From Sphagnum magellanicum (Eukaryota; Streptophyta; Sphagnopsida; Sphagnales; Sphagnaceae), in the NCBI GenBank assembly GCA_021904315.1, contig CM038917.1:16848041-16912040 (forward strand): DNA of 64,000 bases. The letters are read 5' to 3'. Within the stretch, counting starts at the first letter, position 1, and each line of letters begins with the position of its first letter. The notes under the pieces are model-generated. The model saw only the letters and a program-made list of their open reading frames with translations, ran no database searches and was not told the origin of the DNA. The position numbers were made by a program, and so were the translations under genes. Shown here in pieces: positions 12,118 to 23,794 of the stretch.

Positions 12118-12152
12118 GGATTCTTCTTTCAGCAGGTTGGATCCTTTGTGTT

Positions 12153-15100
12153 TCAACTAAATCCACTGTGGACATCGAGAAGCAAATCTTGGAGCTCTGG
12201 AAACGTAGCAAGCAAGAGCATCTCCAGAAGGCTATACGACAGTTGCTTTATACAAACGGTTGACTGCATGCATTCCCACCCCAAATCCCACCAAAGTAAG
12301 CCAAGCCACAACATCAATTGCACGGCCCTTCCAACACCCAACTGATGCTACTTAAAACAGGCAGAGATCCTTTGCAACCTTCTTTTGAAAACTGATGTGC
12401 ATTCTCTAGAATCATTTGATCTATTATACTCTGATTTCTCTCTCTTACTCAAGAGTAAAAACCATTCAACCCTATCACATTCTCCCTTGTCCAGCCCCAA
12501 GCATATCATTTGACTTCTCTCCTGCAATTATGACCCATGTACAAAAATGGAAAAAAAAAATCCTTCAAAAAAATTCCCATCCCAGAGCATGATGACCCAC
12601 CTGAGAAAAATTGTATATATCTGTGGCACACCGTGTGTACTGCTTTTTACCAATAAGATTCACCAGTGTTGCAGGTGCTCGATCTGCAAACCCATGGTCA
12701 AATTCCATTAGCAAAACCCAAACTTCTGTTCAAGACTATCACTTCCAATTTGCCTGCCAACAAATAGTTTCTCCAGTGAAAACACTTCAGCATATATATA
12801 TATAATAAGTGGTAAACTGGTGTCTTGAGTTTTACCAAGAAGTATTTCACGAACAACCATGGCTCTCCGTAAAGCCTCAAGATGATGCTCAAATGAATTC
12901 ACTGGCGCCTGTTGCTGCACCCTCTGACCTGCTTTCTTGGCTCCCTCCATTTCTACACCTTCTTTTGGAGCACCTGAATTTGTTGAAGAGCCATGCCGAT
13001 TCGGATGCTTGGTAAGAAAGATACCATCTGGCCAGAGAATCTGCAGCCATCGTTTATACATCAGACCCAAGGTGTTCAATTTTGTGATGTAGCCATATTG
13101 GGGATCATCCACAAGAGGAATTAGCCAAATTTGACTACAGGTCACAGAGGAAAGTAGAGAAATTTAAGAATCCTGCTTGGAACCTACTGTCTAAATACAG
13201 TGATTTCAGGAAACAAAAAAAGAAAAAAACCCCCTCAAAATCTGGCAACTTTGGCACATTTACTTCACAAAAATCCCTTGTATGAGTCCCACTACAAATG
13301 TTTTGTCACCAAATGGCAAAAATTTGCTGGGGAAAAAAATGCTGATGCTCCATACTTACTTTTGATGATGAATTAATGATGAAAACTAGCAAAATCAGTT
13401 TTTCAACAAAAGTGTCTGCTCTCAGCTTTTCTGCAAAAGCCCACAAAAAAATGGAGCTTTGAAAGGAATGAAAAACCACTGGTGGTTGGTCACATAGAGA
13501 ATCCGCTGAGACCCATAGAGAGAGATGTGGAAACTTGCCCTATGAACCCACTGAATTCCTCTTGCCACAACCTCTTCACTCCGCAGCCATTGGATTTTCT
13601 CAAGCAGCCAATCATCAATTGCATCTCCCAACCCAACCTTTAAAATTTGCTTTGCCATCCACAACACTTGTCGTCTGGCAGAAAACAAAGGGGCAACAAT
13701 TATCAGATTCATAATAGTGAAGTTTCTTTTTTTTTCAATTTTGTCAAGTAGGTGGACTGGTGATCATCCACAAGATGAATGAACCAAATTTGGCTAGAGG
13801 TCAGACATGAGAGTATGAAGTATTTTTGGAATCCTACCTAGTTTTGATGACCTACAGGAACTCAATGTCTAAAAAAGGCAACTTCTAACTTCTTTTCCTC
13901 AAAATGTGGCGATTTTTTTTGTGATTTTCAATCAGTGCCCAGTGTCCACATTTGCATGTGTGTGTGCTGAACATATTTGCACAACATGAACTCGTGATAT
14001 TGTCACAAAGAAAGAGAGGAGATTTGCACCTGATCCAACCACGCCCCTGGAGTTGAAAAATGGCATCCACAAGATTAAGCAATGGCACACTCACTTTTGG
14101 AGGTGACCACTGCACATCAAAAATCCCAACTCAATGAATCACTGAAATACTAAATAAATGCAGACATAGTAGAAGATCAGCCTTCTGTAACCAATCTTGT
14201 ACAAGAGTAGAAAACAAAGAGGGTCAAACTTGCTGGTAGTCTGGACAGAGAGTGGCCGGCTAGATGGGATTATTTTTTTAATTTTTAAGGGAGGCAGCTA
14301 CACTAACACAATTGAGGCTTACCTCCTGAGGAATCACAAGTTCGTCCTCAACCAGTTCGGAGATGAAAGAGTCTACAGGTGAATGTCCCTCTGATAAAGC
14401 CCTATCAAAGTGTCTTCCAAAATACAGATTGTCTCTGTCATCCAGAGTTGGCAACCCAAATCGATGACTGGAAGGCTTCGAGCCATCAGCTTCATGGGTG
14501 TCCACATGCAAATCACTGTCAGACTGCCAATCACCAGACCCAAAGCCATGAACACCACTATAGTCAAGTGCCATGTGATCTTCATCTTCTGAAAGTGAGG
14601 TTGCAAAAGTTTTTTCACCAGAGCCACCACTATCACAGACAGAAAGAACTTGAGAGGGTCCTGAGAGCTTCAGATTTGACAAACTCCCAGGAGTGGTTGA
14701 TGTTGTGGTGGTTTGGGGAAAACCTGAGGTAGTCACAGTCTGGCTCATAGTCATCTCCCCACTACTACTATTACCCAGAGGAAGTCGATACCGGAGCCCA
14801 ATAGTGGCGGTCTTTAAAACCCCTTGAAGGTCATCTGAAACTCCTCGGATTTGACGAAACATATCGTCCATTGCATCATCCACATTCACTGCAACATCAT
14901 AAGTTCACGACACCAAAACATTTGTACAAAAGAAGCATTACACTCTAGATTAGACTAAGAACATGTAGACCAAGAAGAATCACAACCCCATTTCAAACAC
15001 AGTTGAAGAACAACTACTGCTGACACAGATAAAAAATTGGTAATTGGAAACAGAAGAAATCAGAAATGACTCACCAGCTAAAGTCTTCATCATGGATGGA

Positions 15101-18100
15101 GCAACTCCAAACGCATAGTGCTACAGAAGAAAAAAGAGAAAAGAGAAAAATGGGTACAAGTATCAACTGCTTTTCCATCTCCCTATGTATGTACAGCCAC
15201 ATGCAGGTCCAGAAAGCTAAACAGTGATGTCAAACACCAGAAAACCAGTTTCCCTCAAGTGTCCACCAAGGAGAGAAACAAAACCCACCTGTGAGTTCAT
15301 GCTCAAAAAATCCCATACTTCATGAAGCTCTGCAATGCTTGGAATTGCCAGAAGATCCTGTTCAAGAGGATTCAAGAGCCTTTATAACCCTAAAAACTAA
15401 AACGACAACCACCCAGGGAAAAAATTGCACCCAAATCTTGTAGAACATGCATGAATCTTGATTTTGGAATACATGATGTTTTTACACAATGGAATAGTAT
15501 TGTGAAATTCTGAGAGTGAGTCAACGACATGTGCGGTGATGAAGGAGGGTGGGATTCAAAACATACTCTCAAGTATTTGTCAAGAAGAACACAGCGTTCA
15601 CGAACAAAGTCATTGTCGAGACTTGATGTGAGAAATCTCTTTGGAGGAAGACTGAGAGAATAATTGGGCATGTCCTTTAAGCGCCTATGTAGCTGCTCAA
15701 AATTTCGAAACCTGCAATTACAACCCAGCAAACCATAAGGGCCCTTGAGACATGGATCTGCTCATGTCCAGAGAAAGTTGAGATAACCCAATTGCTTGTC
15801 CCAGACCTGCTCATCATATCTGCCCCTTTGATGAACCTTCACATTCATCCATTCTCCACAGGTGGAAAACATGGAACCTGGAAGGAACCAAGACTCAAAA
15901 AAGGGCTAAAACTGTGGGTGCTGCACATTTTTTTGTTTTTTAAATTCAAAACTGTACACTGTACAATAGGAGTACAAGTTATGCATCAGCAGATACAAAG
16001 AAAGCTACAACATGAATGGCCACCAGGATCTGTTCAGAAAGGTCGAATGAGTGCAACTTCAGGACCACTTACAATACCTTCTTTGGACTTGCCAAGTTCG
16101 GTTGTCAGAGTCTCCAACCCTGATAGCATACACCGTAAAAGTTTTCGATCCATCTTTCTCAAAATGGGCACCCATCACCTGCAACATCAACCCAAGATTG
16201 CCATTCTAGCAGTGTCATATCAGGAGACACAAAAAAAAAGAAAGAGAGAGAAAGAACTCTGGGTAAAACCCTAAACCCTAAACCAATTGGCACCACCCAG
16301 ACCTCCAGGTAGTGCTAATTTTGTTGGGCAGTAGTGTCAAGCTAATCCTCTGAAAAAATGGGTTTGGGATCAGTGCATAGTCTTGCCTTGCAATATAGCT
16401 TGTTCAGGGACATCCGAGATGTGAAGACAGTCGTTGGAACACCAGTCTTTGGCCTCAGAGACATTTCAGATTCATCTTCACTGTGTGCCCTGTTGACAAC
16501 ATTCTCCAGGTGCGGGATGACACTCATGGCTGTTGTTGTTGGTCTTACTGAGGTCAAAATAGCTGCTGCCTCCTCCTCATGAGATCCTCCTTTGAGCTCA
16601 TGCCATTTTTCAAGTCCTCCCTCATCACTCCTTGATCTGCGATGTGATGAATGCATCTTTGCCCTTCGATATCGCTGTTGACCAGAAGCCAGCCTCTCTT
16701 GGTTGTTGGAGAAACTCAATGAGTTCTGAGCTTTAGCTACAGTTTCATGCTGATTGCCAGTACCTTCCATAATAGGTAACTGAGAGCTACTTGAGATACT
16801 TGGCACCTGTTGCAGGTTCTCTGATAAGTGCAAAGGAGCTTGAAGCTCTTCTTCATCAGTGTCATGTAAAGAAAATCCTATCCCTGGCAGTCGCTGATCT
16901 GCACCTTCTGAAGTGTCGAAAGGCAGGCCCTCATATCTCTCAGCACTCCTATGGCCTTGCTTTATGTCCAAAAAGTCTGTTGAAGTGGTGGCAGTGGTGA
17001 GAAGCCGGTGTGATGAAACCGGAAGCTGCCCCCTGAGCTCAGGGCTCTTAGAGGTCCCTTCCATACTGGTCATGGGTTTTACTGTGACTTTTGATTCAGA
17101 TAGAACAAGATGACCCACTTTTCCTCCAGCAGGCTGTAGTAGTAGATCTACAGCAGACTGGCTAACTGCTGAACCTAAAGAGGTCTTTGAGATCTCCCTC
17201 TTTTTGTAGTTCCTGCCTTTGGCCCATAAGTTGTCAAGGTGCTCTGGTGTCAGAGCTTGTGTTCGCCGCTGTGTCACAGCATCCAACACCTGAGCCCAGT
17301 CACTGTGAGTAACTGAACCCAACTCCCCATGGCCAGGCCCAGAACAAAGCTGCTGCTGCTGCTCAGGGGTGTTGTTGGCTACCTGGAATTGCACTCCCAC
17401 AATTAGTATTTTACACACCCAAAACCCAAAACCTCACAAGCGCATATATACTTCACAGTTCTGCAAAGAAGAAATGAGATTTAAAATCCTGGTCTTCAAA
17501 ACTACCCATAGTACAAAACTATCATGATTTCTTGCACATACGTAACTCGGCCTGACTTTCAACTACTGACTTCCATCACATGTTTCAATTGAAAGGTGAG
17601 AACTTTTTGCCTCTTTCAAAGGTTTTGTTGCATCAGAGGACTGTAGTTTAGTGACCAAGGCACTGAGGTCTCCTGTTGAAGTTGAGAGTGCTCCTTTGGG
17701 TGGAGGCTGGATCACATTCTTAGTCTCCTCTACTAAACCCTCTAAATTGCCAATTGCTGTCATTTCAAGGCCTGACAGCGATGGCTTCCGTTGCAGGATG
17801 ATCCGCTCAGGGAGATGTGATTTGACATCCTTACTGTTAGTCTCACCAGATGTTGATGAAGCTCGGTTGGCCTGGCCTGACTTCTCTTTTGAAGACAAGG
17901 AAAGTGACTCAATGAGCTCATTGATGAACCTGAATCCACATAATTACACATACAAATGTGACTATATCTTTCAGCAGAGCCCACTATTATTAAGGCCCAA
18001 GGGGCCATGATGGTCTGGGATTTAGTGTAACCCTAAACCATAAACCCCTAAACCCAGTATATTAAATATCCCCTTTACTTCTTGTGATCTCTGCAGAACA

Positions 18101-20147
18101 TTCACCAAAAGCCAATCCTGCTATTCCAGGGGTAAGAAGCAGCACCAGCAATAGGTACTCACTACTCACCCAGGGTTGGCAAAGTTGAGAACAGGCAATA
18201 GAACTGAACATGTAAGCAACTCTCGGGCTATGCTTTTCAGCAACCGACAGCGCAAGTCTTCACGCCTTAGCACTAAAGCAACCACACCCCCCATCAGTCG
18301 TTTCAGTACCTGCAAAAATGGACATATGCAGAAGCAAGAAGTACCAGTCAGGAAAAAACTCAATTGGGGAACACAGGAGAAACCACCACCTAGGTTTCTG
18401 AAACTCCCAGAGACCACTTGGATCCACTGTCAAAAGCTTAGGCAGTTGATTAATTCTCGACATGTGATTGCCTCTGCGTTGTTGTAGCTGGATGCCCAAT
18501 ATTTCAGAAGGGCTGAAGAGCAAGGGAGCAAAGGCAGAAAGGGTTGCTTACCTTGTACTCTGCTTCAGGGGAGATGAGGGCTGGGTGCAGTTCCCTAGCA
18601 ACAAGCATAGCATCCTTCAATTTCTCATCTCTCTCTTCTGTTGAGAGTGATGCCATCACATCAAGCCCTACGCTCGCTTTCATTCGACGAAAGAGCTCAA
18701 GATGGCTTCTTATTAAGTCCACCATATCCCTGCATCATCAATGCCAGATTGTCAAAAGTCTGAGAGTCAATGTCACGAAGGTGCTCTTTGCTTATGCCTT
18801 GCACACGATCTCCTTGAATCCATGCAGCGTGTCTAGATGATGATTCACTAGTAGTAAACTCAGATTAAAAAAGAATGTTGAGGTCCCCCCCAAACTTACC
18901 TGGAAATAAGTTCCATAAGGTCCACACGCTTGACACGACGGGCGAGTTCCCCAATCACATTATTGATCAAAAGCTGAAGCTCTTCAGGAAACTCACGATC
19001 AGGTGTAAGTGATGCATACCACAGATTTGTAACCCACTCGTCAACCACAGATTTTGTCAGATCATCCACTGCAGCCTCGATTGATGGCGAGTCTATATTA
19101 TGTCGCCACCTGCCACATCACACAGTTGGCACATTTAATCAACCCTCAACAACTATAATAACAACTAACCACCCTCAGCAAGTCTGGTGGCACCACAGTT
19201 TCAGAACCCTAATGACTGGTGGGTTGAACAAAACTCTCTTGGAAACAAGGAAAACTTCTACAGGTGACTGACATTGAGGTGCAAGTGTTTTTTCACTCAC
19301 CTGTTTCTCACAAAGTTCGATGGTGCAGAGAGAAGAGCAGGGTCATTAGGATGGAGTTGGGAGCGTAGCTGGGGTCGGGGAGGAGGTGGACCTTCTGGAG
19401 GTCTCCTTCGAATCTCAACTTCTAAAGAAAGGCGGCGCACCACAGCCAGGAAAAGGACTGCAATGGGTATATTGATCCAGACGGAGCTGCTTGTCACTGC
19501 AGAAGAATTGAATCCAACAAATCCACAACAGTTATTAGACCCGTGTGGGACGGGTGGTCCAGACTCCAGACTCCAGACAGAATCACACAAAAGACTGACT
19601 TCACAGAGACACACCTGCTGCCACCAACAGGACAGCAAAACTGCCAACACTAATGAGCACACTAGGGTTGAGCACACTCTGTGTCTCTCACACTGTGAAC
19701 ACATCAATCAGTTCAGACTGTAGATGATCTGAAGATCTAAACTGTAACTGAGGAAAATTTCTCAAATTGTAGGAGATTTCAGACGTAAAAAATAAATCAC
19801 AAGAGCCTAAACAAAGAATTCCATGTGCCATATTCTTCTTCTAATTCAGAGATGGATTGCTCCTCCCACTGTCTTCACCCACAAGAGTCCTGAAGAGAAA
19901 AGACCCCACACACAAGAGTACTGAAGAGAAAGACCCACCCACAAGGGGCACTGAAGAGAAAAGACCCCACACACAAGAGTACTGAAGAGAAAGACCCACC
20001 CACAAGAGGCACTGAAGAGAAAGACCCACAAGAGGGACTGAAGAGAGAGGCCTTACAGGACATGAAGTAGGCAAGACAGACCACCAAGATTGCCCACAAA
20101 AGCGTCCGTCTTTTGGCTTCTTCCACCAAATCCTTCAAGGTCCCCAT
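12153..20147 (-). CDS. PXA-PX-Nexin_C sorting-nexin-like protein, 17 exons
   Basis: Exons (minus): 20147-20057, 19496-19301, 19109-18900, 18729-18552, 18309-18170, 17929-~17571, ~17378-16387, 16178-16078, 15711-15567, 15357-15289, 15120-15075, 14888-14323, 14109-14030, 13674-13539, 13040-12836, 12683-12601, 12263-12153. Total about 1235 aa. The N-terminus (MGTLKDLVEEAKRRTLLWAI) and a second hydrophobic stretch (WINIPIAVLFLAVV) form a membrane hairpin. A PXA domain (about 80-275) follows, then a long Ser-rich disordered region. The PX domain (about 720-805) includes VMGAHFEKDGSKTFTVYAI and FRNFEQLHRRL. Nexin_C is C-terminal, with QSTVCIKQLSYSLLEMLLL near the end. Plant relatives have the same order and are linked to endosomal membranes and phosphoinositide binding; that role is inferred. 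The introns after exons 7 and 14 start with GC (AAG|GCAAGA and AGG|GCAAGT). The exon 6/7 junction is ambiguous: GTCAGT or GTGATG as donor, GTAG|CC as acceptor. Confidence 0.92.
13095..13360. repeat. Dispersed repeat family X, copy 3, inside a PX-gene intron
   Basis: Lies in the intron 13041-13538. Blocks: GGGGATCATCCACAAGAGGA, ATTAGCCAAATTTGACTACA, AAGAATCCTGCTTGGAAC, CCTCAAAATCTGGCAACTTT and GTCACCAAATGGCAAAAATT. The intron has a GC donor (AGG|GCAAGT at 13539/13538). Confidence 0.75.
13735..13930. repeat. Dispersed repeat family X, copy 4, inside a PX-gene intron
   Basis: Lies in the intron 13675-14029. It begins GTCAAGTAGGTGGACTGGTG and contains GATCATCCACAAGATGAATG, CCAAATTTGGCTAGAGGTCA, AATCCTACCTAGTTTTGATG and CTCAAAATGTGGCGATTTTT. 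It is the closest match to copy 1 at 8730. Confidence 0.8.
16267..18055. repeat. Two telomere-like CCCTAAA tracts in PX-gene introns
   Basis: AACCCTAAACCCTAAACC at 16267-16284, and a degenerate run (GTAACCCTAAACCATAAACC, then CCTAAACCC) at 18027-18055. Both are introns of the PX gene. The motif matches the plant-type TTTAGGG telomere repeat. Only these two short tracts are meant; the span between them is coding and intron. Confidence 0.8.
19880..20050. repeat. ~30/60 bp tandem repeat in PX-gene intron 1
   Basis: Five to six units of the form CACAAGAG(TA/GC)-CTGAAGAGAAA-GACCCCACA, with two unit types alternating (GACCCCACACACAAGAGTAC and GACCCACCCACAAGRGGCAC). The array ends within 10 bp of the exon 1 donor (20056), so it abuts the splice site. 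The minus-strand open frames here (Ser/Phe/Leu/Val-rich) are translations of the array. Confidence 0.9.
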
Positions 20148-20884
20148 GGCAGTTTCCAACCCCAGCAGCAGGCACACAACCAGTTGGTCATAAGCAAAAT
20201 TCCAAATCAACCTCCTCCTCCTCCTCCTCCTCTTCTTCTTCTTCTTCTTCGTCTGCCTTAGTAAGTGGCTTTTCCTGCTTCCTGCACTCGACACTACTAC
20301 TACTGATGCAAGACATATTGTTTCTTTTCTTCCCCACCACTACACGCATACAGAATGACTTCAGACAGAAGACGAGAGATGATGAAGATGTCTTGCGAGA
20401 GAGGGGGAAGAAGTGACGCTGCCGATTTCTCTCGTCCGTCAGTCAATCAGTCAGTCAGTCAGTTTGCTGCACATGCGCTGCTCTGCTCCGTATCTTCCAC
20501 GGCCGGTCGCCACTGGATCCACTTAGAGCCCATCTTTCTTCTTCCCATTTTCAGTGCGTGTCTTCTCCTGTCCCCCGCGCGCGCCTCTCGCTCTCTCTCT
20601 CACTCAAATGCACGCCAAGTTCGCGCGCACGGAAGCCGCCTTTTCCATGTCGCTAGAAACTTGTGTTTTTTACTCTAACTCTCCGTTTGTTTGCTTTTGT
20701 TCGTTTGTCTTTTTTTTGGGGTTTTGTCGCAAACGTGTTTCTGGCGCTGGTGTAAAGGATGGCGAACTTTTCTCTCTCTGTCTCTGTCTCTGTCTCTCTC
20801 GCTCTGTGACACAGTTTGGGATAGAATTTGTGTTCCATCTTTTTTCTTCTCATTTTGCATTACAATTTTTTTGGGTGGAGTTTT
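20148..20884. promoter_or_regulatory. Presumed 5' UTR/promoter region of the PX gene
   Basis: Immediately upstream (minus sense) of the PX gene start codon. It contains CCTCCTCCTCCTCCTCCTCC followed by a CTT run (about 20212-20250), a GTCA tetranucleotide run (20438-20462), CT-rich tracts at 20585-20610 and 20772-20803, and CG-rich patches (GCGCGCGCC near 20577). I see no unambiguous TATA box. The assignment rests on position only. Confidence 0.4.
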
Positions 20885-22015
20885 TTTTCTCTACAATCAC
20901 ATTCACATCTAGATTCCACCATGGTCTCCAATTCTGCTTCTGTCTTGCAATCAACACCCATCTGAGATCTAGTTTCCCATCCGTCTCCAATTCCTGTTTG
21001 TCTCTTTACATTCACATTCACATCTAGTTTTCACCATCGTCTCCAATTCTGCTTCTGTCTTGCAATCAACACCCATCTGAGATCTAGTTTTCCATCTGTC
21101 TCCAATTCCTGTTTTTCTCTTTACAATCACATTCACATCTAGTTTTCACCATGGTCTCCAATTCTGCTTCTGTCTTACAATCACATTGAGATCAACACCC
21201 ATCTGAGATCTAGTTTTCCATCTGTCTCCAATTCCTGTTTTTCTCTTTACAATCACATTCACATCTAGTTTTCACCATGGTCTCCAATTCTGCTTCTGTC
21301 TTACAATCACATTGAGATCAACACCCATCTGAGATCTAGTTTTCCATCTGTCTCCAATTCCTGTTTTTCTCTTTACAATCACATTCACATCTAGTTTTCA
21401 CCATCGTCTCCAATTCTGCTTTTGTCTTGCAATAACATTGAGATCAACACCCATCTGAGATCTAGTTACCCATCTGTCTCCAATTCCTGTTTTTCTCTTT
21501 ACAATCACATTCGGATCTAGTTTTCACCATGTCTCCAATTCTGCTTCTGTCTTACAATCACATTGAGATCATCACCTTGAGATCTAGTTTCCCATCTGTC
21601 CAATTCCTGTTTTTCTCTTTACAATCACATTCGCATCTAGTTTCCACCATGTCTCCAATTCTGCTTCTGTCTTACAATCACATTGAGATCATCACCTTGA
21701 GATCTAGTTTCCCATCTGTCTCCAATTCCTGTTTCTCTCTTTACAATCACATTCGCATCTAGTTTCCACCATGTCTCCAATTCTGCTTCTGTCTTACAAT
21801 CATATTGAGATCAACACCCATCTGGAGATCTAGTTTCCCATCTGTCTCCAATTCCTGTTTTTTCTCTTTGCAATCACATTATTGTCCTTACATTATTGTT
21901 GTTATTCAGTGGAGTTTTTCTTTGCAATCACATTCAGAATCTAGTTTCCACCATGTGTCCAATTCTGTTTCTTTCTCTCTCTTTGCAATCAAACACACTG
22001 ACTGAGATCACATTT
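20885..22015. repeat. Satellite array, unit 114-126 bp, about 9 copies
   Basis: The landmark TTACAATCACATTC (CTACAATC or TTACATTC in the first copies) starts at about 20891, 21005, 21121, 21247, 21373, 21499, 21619 and 21741, giving spacings of 114, 116, 126, 126, 126, 120 and 122; a ninth, diverged copy follows to about 22015. Each unit also contains CACATCTAGTTTTCACCATG, GTCTCCAATTCTGCTTCTGT, CATTGAGATCAACACCCATC and GAGATCTAGTTTTCCATC. Neighbouring central copies are nearly identical, which suggests recent homogenisation. The serine- and histidine-rich open frames here are array translations. Confidence 0.95.
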
Positions 22016-22033
22016 TAAGAAGATCTAGTTTGT

Positions 22034-22440
22034 TGTTGGCCTTGCTTACTACCAAGGCAAGAAGGATATTGTTGTGTTTAGATTCATTATAGAGTATAGT
22101 AGCTTCAATGGATTTTGGAGACAGATGGGGAAACTAGATCTCATCAGATGGGTGTTGTTGATAAAAAGCTAATTCAGAAGCCCCTAGGTAGTAGCTCTAT
22201 TTTCACATGAGGATTTTTGAAAGATGATATTTTGGTTTGTGTTGAAACTTGAGAATAGTTATTATAGAGTTATGATCTCTTGAAGGATTTTGGTTTCTTT
22301 GAGAGGATTATTTTTTTGAAGATTGTATTTTTTTGCATGGTGAAATAGTTGAATTTTTATACTTCTTCTTTTGCCCTTAAGATACCTTTTTTTGATGTAA
22401 ATGGCAAGGCCACACAATGTGACACACCCCTTGTTTTGCT
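22034..22440. mobile_element. Dispersed repeat family Y, copy 2, carrying inverted satellite sequence
   Basis: Collinear with copy 1 at 11009-11295 (TAGATTCATTATAGAGTATA, CCCCTAGGTAG, TTGAAGGATTTTGG, TTTTTGCATGGTGAAA, GTAAATGGCAAGGCCACA) but about 110 bp longer. The extra part includes 22110-22155, reading GAGACAGATGGGGAAACTAG then ATCTCATCAGATGGGTGTTG. That is the reverse complement of the satellite unit which ends about 20 bp to the left. Confidence 0.8.
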
Positions 22441-23790
22441 CTGTCTCCTCCGATCCTGTTTCTCTTTTGCAATCACATTCGTATTGTCCTTGCATTACTG
22501 TTTTTGGTGGAGTGTTCTTCTCTACATAATAATAATCTCTTACATTGAGATCAAGTTTTCACCTTGTCTAGATTATCTAGAAAACTCTACATTGAGATCT
22601 AGTTTCAATAGTTTGTTCATCTATGGAAATTAATTAAAAATTCTAAATGGTTTTTTTCACAATTGAGTTTCATAAGAATTTGGAAGTTAAGCCCATTTCA
22701 ATACATATAATATTGGCATGATTAACTTCATAGGTGGTTTAATATACTTGGGTCAAGAGGCTAGGGGGGCTCACTAGTTTCTTTGCAAATCACATGATGG
22801 TCTAAAAAGTGAATGATATTTTATTTTATTGTATCTTTTGGGTCTTCATTGGAATGTGCTTGTTGTTACTTATGTTTGTCAAAAACCATTATGAAAAATG
22901 GTGGCATTGTATCAAGTGCAAGCAACTTCTATTTCAAGGCATGTTGTAGGTGAGAGCTCTTCTGGACTAAGTGTTTCCTTTAGGTGTTCTTCCTCTCTCC
23001 TTATTTGACATGCTCCTTGCAACTTGAGGGTTTTGAGTACTTGATTTGTTCATATTTTCCTTGTGCTTTGCCCTTGTTGCCTGGACTCGAGTCCTTCCCT
23101 CTTGTTCATATCTCTCCTTTTTTTTCCTTTTTTTTTGGGTGGGTGCTTTGTTTTATTAATGCTTGGCACGTTTTTATTATTATAAACTTTTGTATATTCA
23201 CTAGTTTGAGATGCTAGTGGTTTTTCGCTAGTTTAGGATATTGAAGAGATCTAGACAACCAAAGTCAAATGACATGAAAATTAAATGAGAGCACTTTTGA
23301 CATGCATGAATTCATATGCTTTATCTAACTTTTCATGTAAAGAAATGAGGGATGTGTTGAAGTGGGAATTTTTAAATGAATGTTCATTCTTTCATTATGA
23401 ATGAGAGGTGGAGGAAAAGAAAAATAAATGTTTACATTCCATAGAAGAATACAATCAGAGGGGAAAACAATTATTCACTCACACTCCAAAGAAAGAGGCA
23501 AGTTTGAAGAGGGGGAAAAAAAAAGTCCACCCATTCCAAAGGAAGAAAAAGTTGGGACAAACAAAACAAAACAAAACAAAGTTCAGGCATTTTCTTTAAA
23601 GGAGAAAGAAGAAGCTCATTTTGGAGATCAATAAATTTTGTGCATTTTCGCACCAAATGAGAGTTGTACCAAATACTCTCTGTAATAGGAGACCATTATT
23701 CTTCTACAAGAGTACTTCTAATGTGTGGAGAGATGCCTCTAACGAACACAGGATTCACCATTTCCATGAGCAAACTAACTAGAAACGTGC
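22441..23790. other. Gene-less AT-rich spacer
   Basis: No gene is recognised. The first 150 bp hold further decayed satellite-like words (TTGCAATCACATTCG near 22467, CATTGAGATCTAGTTTC near 22590). The rest is unremarkable AT-rich sequence with T and A runs, including AAAACAAAACAAAACAAAG near 23563. Confidence 0.6.
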
Positions 23791-23794
23791 TTAG

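Larger units (their letters stand above)
5112..12152. other. Intergenic spacer with low-complexity DNA and dispersed repeats
   Basis: No gene is recognised. 5112-5215 is probably promoter and 5' UTR of the transporter. 5215-6140 is CTT/TCC-rich with diverged repeats. 6580-6990 has short direct and inverted repeats. About 7000-10100 is AT-rich with T, C and G homopolymers and nothing recognisable as coding. Copies of two dispersed repeat families lie at about 8730-9010, 11009-11295 and 11720-11885. 12076-12117 has an AGCTG run in the 3' flank of the PX gene. Confidence 0.6.
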
